From Desulfuromonadales bacterium (GTDB taxonomy: Bacteria; Desulfobacterota; Desulfuromonadia; Desulfuromonadales; Geopsychrobacteraceae), in the NCBI GenBank assembly GCA_016931615.1, contig JAFGEL010000036.1, positions 1 to 36,303 on the forward strand: 36,303 nt of DNA. Reading direction: 5' to 3'. The notes under the pieces are model-generated. The model was given only the letters and a program-made list of their open reading frames with translations. It was not told the DNA's origin and did not search any database. Shown in pieces: positions 34,861 to 36,303 of this stretch. How positions within the stretch are numbered: the stretch's first letter is position 1; the number at the start of each line of letters is the position of its first letter. The translations under genes were made by a program, and so were the position numbers.

Positions 34861-36303
34861 TTATTTTTTAACTGCCCTTACAGTTAATTGTGAATCACTG
34901 TAATCTACAAGAATCCGATCCCCTTCAGCCAGACTTCCGGAGATCAACTCACGACCGATCCGGGTTTCAAGCTGGTGCTGAATAAAACGTTTCAATGGTC
35001 TTGCCCCGTAAACCGGGGCATAAGCGGTTTCGACAATGTAATCACAGGCCGCCTCAGTCAATTCAAGTGTAAGACGCTGCTCAGCCAGCCGTCGCCCTAA
35101 CTCATCCACTTGAAGCTGAACGATCTGCTTGATTTCGCGCCGATTCAGCGGCGTAAAAATGATCGTGTCATCGATACGATTGAGAAATTCAGGCCTGAAA
35201 TTCTGTCTCAGAGCCTGTTCTACCTGTTCAAGAACCACATGGGGGATATGGTCACCCTCAATCCCTTCGATCAGATGTTGCGAGGCAATATTTGACGTCA
35301 TGATGATGACGGCATTCTTGAAGCTGACTGTCCTCCCCTTGGAATCGGTCGCCCGGCCATCATCGAGAATCTGCAACAACACATTGAAGACGTCGGGATG
35401 AGCTTTTTCTATCTCATCAAACAGAATGACCGAATAGGGTTGTCTGCGAACCGCTTCGGTAAGTTGCCCCCCTTCTTCGTAACCAATATACCCGGGAGGT
35501 GCACCGATCAGCCGACTGACCGCATGCTTCTCCATGTATTCCGACATGTCGATACGAATGAGATTGTCTTCGCTGTCAAACAGGGCTTCTGCCAGAGTCC
35601 GTGCCAGTTCCGTCTTGCCGACCCCGGTCGGGCCAAGAAAAATGAATGAACCGATCGGACGCCGCGGGTCCTTGATCCCGGCACGGGCACGAATAACCGC
35701 ATCGGCAACCCGTTGAACGGCTTCATCCTGACCAATGACCCGGCGATGCAGAATTTTGTCGAGTTTGAGCAGTTTTTCACGCTCGCCTTCCACCAGGCGC
35801 GCCACGGGAATACCCGTCCAGCGGGCGACAATTTCGGCGACTTCTTCTTCTGTGACCTCTTCACGCAGCATCTTGGCTGAATCATCCTCTCCGTGAAGTT
35901 TATCTTCCTGAAGCTGAAGCTGCTTTTCCAGTTCCGGCAAACGCCCGTGTTTCAATTCCGCCGCCCGGTTCAGATCATAACTGCGTTCCGCCTCGGCGAT
36001 CTCGAGCCGTACCTGTTCAATCTCTTCGCGTAACTGCTGAACACTGCGAATCCCGCCTTTTTCCAATTGCCACTGGGCCGAGAGCGTCTGCTCACTGGTC
36101 TTTAATTCCGCCAGTTCTTTCTGCAATAAAGTCAGGCGCTCACGACTGGCGGCATCCTTCTCTTTTTTCAACGCAGCCTCTTCGATTTCCAGCTGCATCA
36201 GTCGCCGGGTCAGGGCATCAAGTTCGGCAGGCATCGAATCGATTTCGGTCCGAATTGTTGCGCAAGCCTCATCAACAAGATCAATCGCCTTGTCAGGCAG
36301 AAA
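34861..36303 (-). CDS. clpB: Chaperone ClpB (C-terminal part; 5' end outside the window)
   Basis: AAA+ disaggregase that works with DnaK to rescue aggregated protein. The visible 480 codons run from [12 protein letters not shown], at the end of the first AAA module, to the C-terminus; the start lies beyond base 36303. The coiled-coil middle domain (about residues 25-130 of this fragment) contains [29 protein letters not shown] leads into the second AAA domain. It has Walker [13 protein letters not shown], Walker [15 protein letters not shown], arginine finger region [10 protein letters not shown] and sensor 2 GARPLKR. The frame is open through the window edge, so an ATG start at 36234 is not real. 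It is on the same strand as the thioredoxin-like gene, 102 AT-rich bases upstream of it; no hairpin terminator is visible in between. Confidence 0.97.
   Translation of the reverse strand, partial: FLPDKAIDLVDEACATIRTEIDSMPAELDALTRRLMQLEIEEAALKKEKDAASRERLTLLQKELAELKTSEQTLSAQWQLEKGGIRSVQQLREEIEQVRLEIAEAERSYDLNRAAELKHGRLPELEKQLQLQEDKLHGEDDSAKMLREEVTEEEVAEIVARWTGIPVARLVEGEREKLLKLDKILHRRVIGQDEAVQRVADAVIRARAGIKDPRRPIGSFIFLGPTGVGKTELARTLAEALFDSEDNLIRIDMSEYMEKHAVSRLIGAPPGYIGYEEGGQLTEAVRRQPYSVILFDEIEKAHPDVFNVLLQILDDGRATDSKGRTVSFKNAVIIMTSNIASQHLIEGIEGDHIPHVVLEQVEQALRQNFRPEFLNRIDDTIIFTPLNRREIKQIVQLQVDELGRRLAEQRLTLELTEAACDYIVETAYAPVYGARPLKRFIQHQLETRIGRELISGSLAEGDRILVDYSDSQLTVRAVKK

Noticed and set aside
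36234..36234. ATG at 36234 as the clpB start
   Set aside because: The ClpB frame continues upstream through [11 protein letters not shown] to the window edge, so this methionine is internal.

Overview
The window looks like a chromosomal segment of a Gram-negative, delta-proteobacterial type organism, most like the Desulfuromonadales (Geobacter/Pelobacter/Desulfuromonas group). This is inferred, not proven. The reasons are moderate GC content, glnK-amtB behind a sigma-54-type promoter, the gatCAB amidotransferase genes, an outer-membrane efflux system, and several large orphan response regulators of the multi-domain kind common in that group (REC-PATAN-DnaJ-TPR, REC-TPR-SARP, REC-PilZ-GAF). 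I see no insertion sequence, phage gene, CRISPR array, rRNA or tRNA. No stretch longer than 300 bases lacks a gene; the largest gap is the 254-base divergent region at 624-877.

Layout. (1) 1-623, minus strand: the start of amtB and the complete P-II gene glnK, a nitrogen-sensing operon read leftward. (2) 624-877: a compact divergent control region with a -24/-12 promoter for glnK, a 39-bp near-perfect palindrome upstream of it, and a -35/-10 promoter with an embedded operator for the next gene. (3) 878-7673, plus strand: an efflux operon of PsrA-like TetR repressor, outer-membrane lipoprotein, membrane-fusion protein, RND pump and a small membrane protein, with start-stop overlaps at two of the junctions. 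(4) 7685-9347: a soluble lytic transglycosylase (minus) and a TtcA-type tRNA thiolase (plus), divergent. (5) 9562-30425, minus strand: an uninterrupted run of 12 genes with gaps of at most about 105 bases. Reading with transcription they are glmU, glmS, a CLC chloride transporter, pcrA/uvrD, a REC-TPR-SARP regulator, mrp, gatC, gatA, gatB, mtnA, glnE and a REC-PATAN-DnaJ-TPR regulator, closed by a good intrinsic terminator at 9407-9442. (6) 30589-33006, plus strand: an uncharacterised protein and a B12-binding-type radical SAM protein behind a clear sigma-70 promoter. (7) 32999-36303, minus strand: a REC-PilZ-coiled-coil-GAF regulator, a thioredoxin-like protein with a displaced cysteine pair, and the C-terminal half of ClpB.

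How the parts connect. Nitrogen status is a recurring theme: glnK-amtB senses and imports ammonium, glnE adenylylates glutamine synthetase, and glmS and gatCAB both spend glutamine. GlmU and GlmS together supply UDP-GlcNAc for the envelope. The efflux operon appears self-regulated and self-contained. The three receiver-domain proteins have no histidine kinase nearby, so their inputs are not visible here. The least explained items are the REC-SARP regulator with a substituted receiver lysine, the REC-PATAN-DnaJ fusion, the hypothetical/radical SAM gene pair, and the large palindrome upstream of glnK.
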